DNA of 6,408 nucleotides from an uncultured Bacilli bacterium (GTDB lineage Bacteria > Bacillota_I > Bacilli_A > RF39 > UBA660): contig CALVIA010000059.1 of the NCBI GenBank assembly GCA_944329255.1, positions 1 to 6,408 of the forward strand, read 5' to 3'. Shown one piece after another: positions 6,281-6,408 of this stretch. The translations under genes and the position numbers were made by a program. Each line of letters starts with the position of its first letter. Within the stretch, counting starts at the first letter, position 1. A model generated the notes under the pieces. The model worked only from the letters and a program-made list of their open reading frames with translations. It was not told the DNA's origin and made no database searches.

Positions 6281-6294
6281 TAACTTAATTACTC
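6278..6294 (-). promoter_or_regulatory. 5'-terminal hairpin competing with the rpsF leader fold
   Basis: GAGTAA (6294-6289) and TTACTC (6283-6278) are perfect complements around a TTAAG loop. The 5' arm begins at about the predicted transcription start. The 3' arm shares bases 6280-6278 with the anti-Shine-Dalgarno segment, so the two structures exclude each other. It may free the ribosome binding site or simply protect the 5' end. A terminator role is unlikely because five bases separate the stem from the following T8. Confidence 0.4.
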
Positions 6295-6300
6295 GCTTGT

Positions 6301-6329
6301 ATTATACAATAAAATATTTTTTTATTCAA
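6301..6329 (-). promoter_or_regulatory. Main housekeeping-sigma promoter of rpsF-ssb-rpsR
   Basis: The minus strand has TTGAAT at 6329-6324 and a perfect TATAAT at 6306-6301, separated by exactly 17 bp. The predicted start is near 6294, giving a leader of about 67 nt. A-rich tracts upstream, toward 6408, could act as an UP element. No gene is visible between the promoter and the right edge of the window. Confidence 0.8.
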
Positions 6330-6408
6330 TACAAAATATATTATTTAAAGTATCTAAATGTATATTTTTTTATTGTTTTATTTTTTTTAATATAAAATAC
6401 TTACTTTT

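Noticed and set aside
6255..6298. Transcription attenuator (hairpin plus T8) in the rpsF leader
   Set aside because: The 6-bp stem is separated from the T tract by CTTGC, and extending it needs bases probably upstream of the transcription start. Pairing that hides the Shine-Dalgarno explains the bases better.

Overview
The window is a very AT-rich piece of bacterial chromosome, and every supported gene lies on the minus strand, so the biological reading order runs from base 6408 down to base 1. The order rpsF-ssb-rpsR, strong AGGAGG-type ribosome binding sites, TATAAT-type promoters and extreme AT bias point to a low-GC Firmicute or Mollicutes-like relative, for example an uncultured gut lineage. 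I cannot name a genus. No TGA is read through in any gene, Trp is encoded by TGG where it occurs, and every complete gene ends in TAA. The standard bacterial code fits, although genetic code 4 is not strictly excluded.

Region 1 (6408 to 5233) is the core operon: a promoter with perfect TATAAT and a 17-bp spacer, a leader of about 67 nt that can fold over the rpsF Shine-Dalgarno, then rpsF (bS6), ssb (single-stranded DNA-binding protein) and rpsR (bS18, zinc-ribbon form). It closes with an AU-rich hairpin and a T10 tract that overlaps the rpsR stop codon.

Region 2 (about 5246 to 516) is a two-gene transporter operon. Each gene encodes a fused ABC ATPase plus FtsX/MacB-like permease (730 and 812 residues). 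The genes are 2 bases apart and the second ribosome binding site lies inside the end of the first gene, so the proteins probably form a heterodimeric mechanotransmission-type ABC complex. The substrate is unknown. A perfect 13-bp hairpin followed by T7 ends the operon just after the last stop codon.

Region 3 (about 515 to 1) is accessory. It holds a 38-codon open frame with an excellent ribosome binding site whose N-terminus matches that of the next gene, apparently a truncated paralogue. The next gene is cut by the window edge after 80 codons. Its visible end has a Trp-rich W-x-W-T-R-S segment, then a run of codons ending in C or T, then an abrupt GC-rich stretch. This looks like the start of a C-type-lectin or DUF6273-like domain and could be the entry to a diversity-generating-retroelement variable region. 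That idea is the most interesting lead here, but the decisive sequence lies outside the window.
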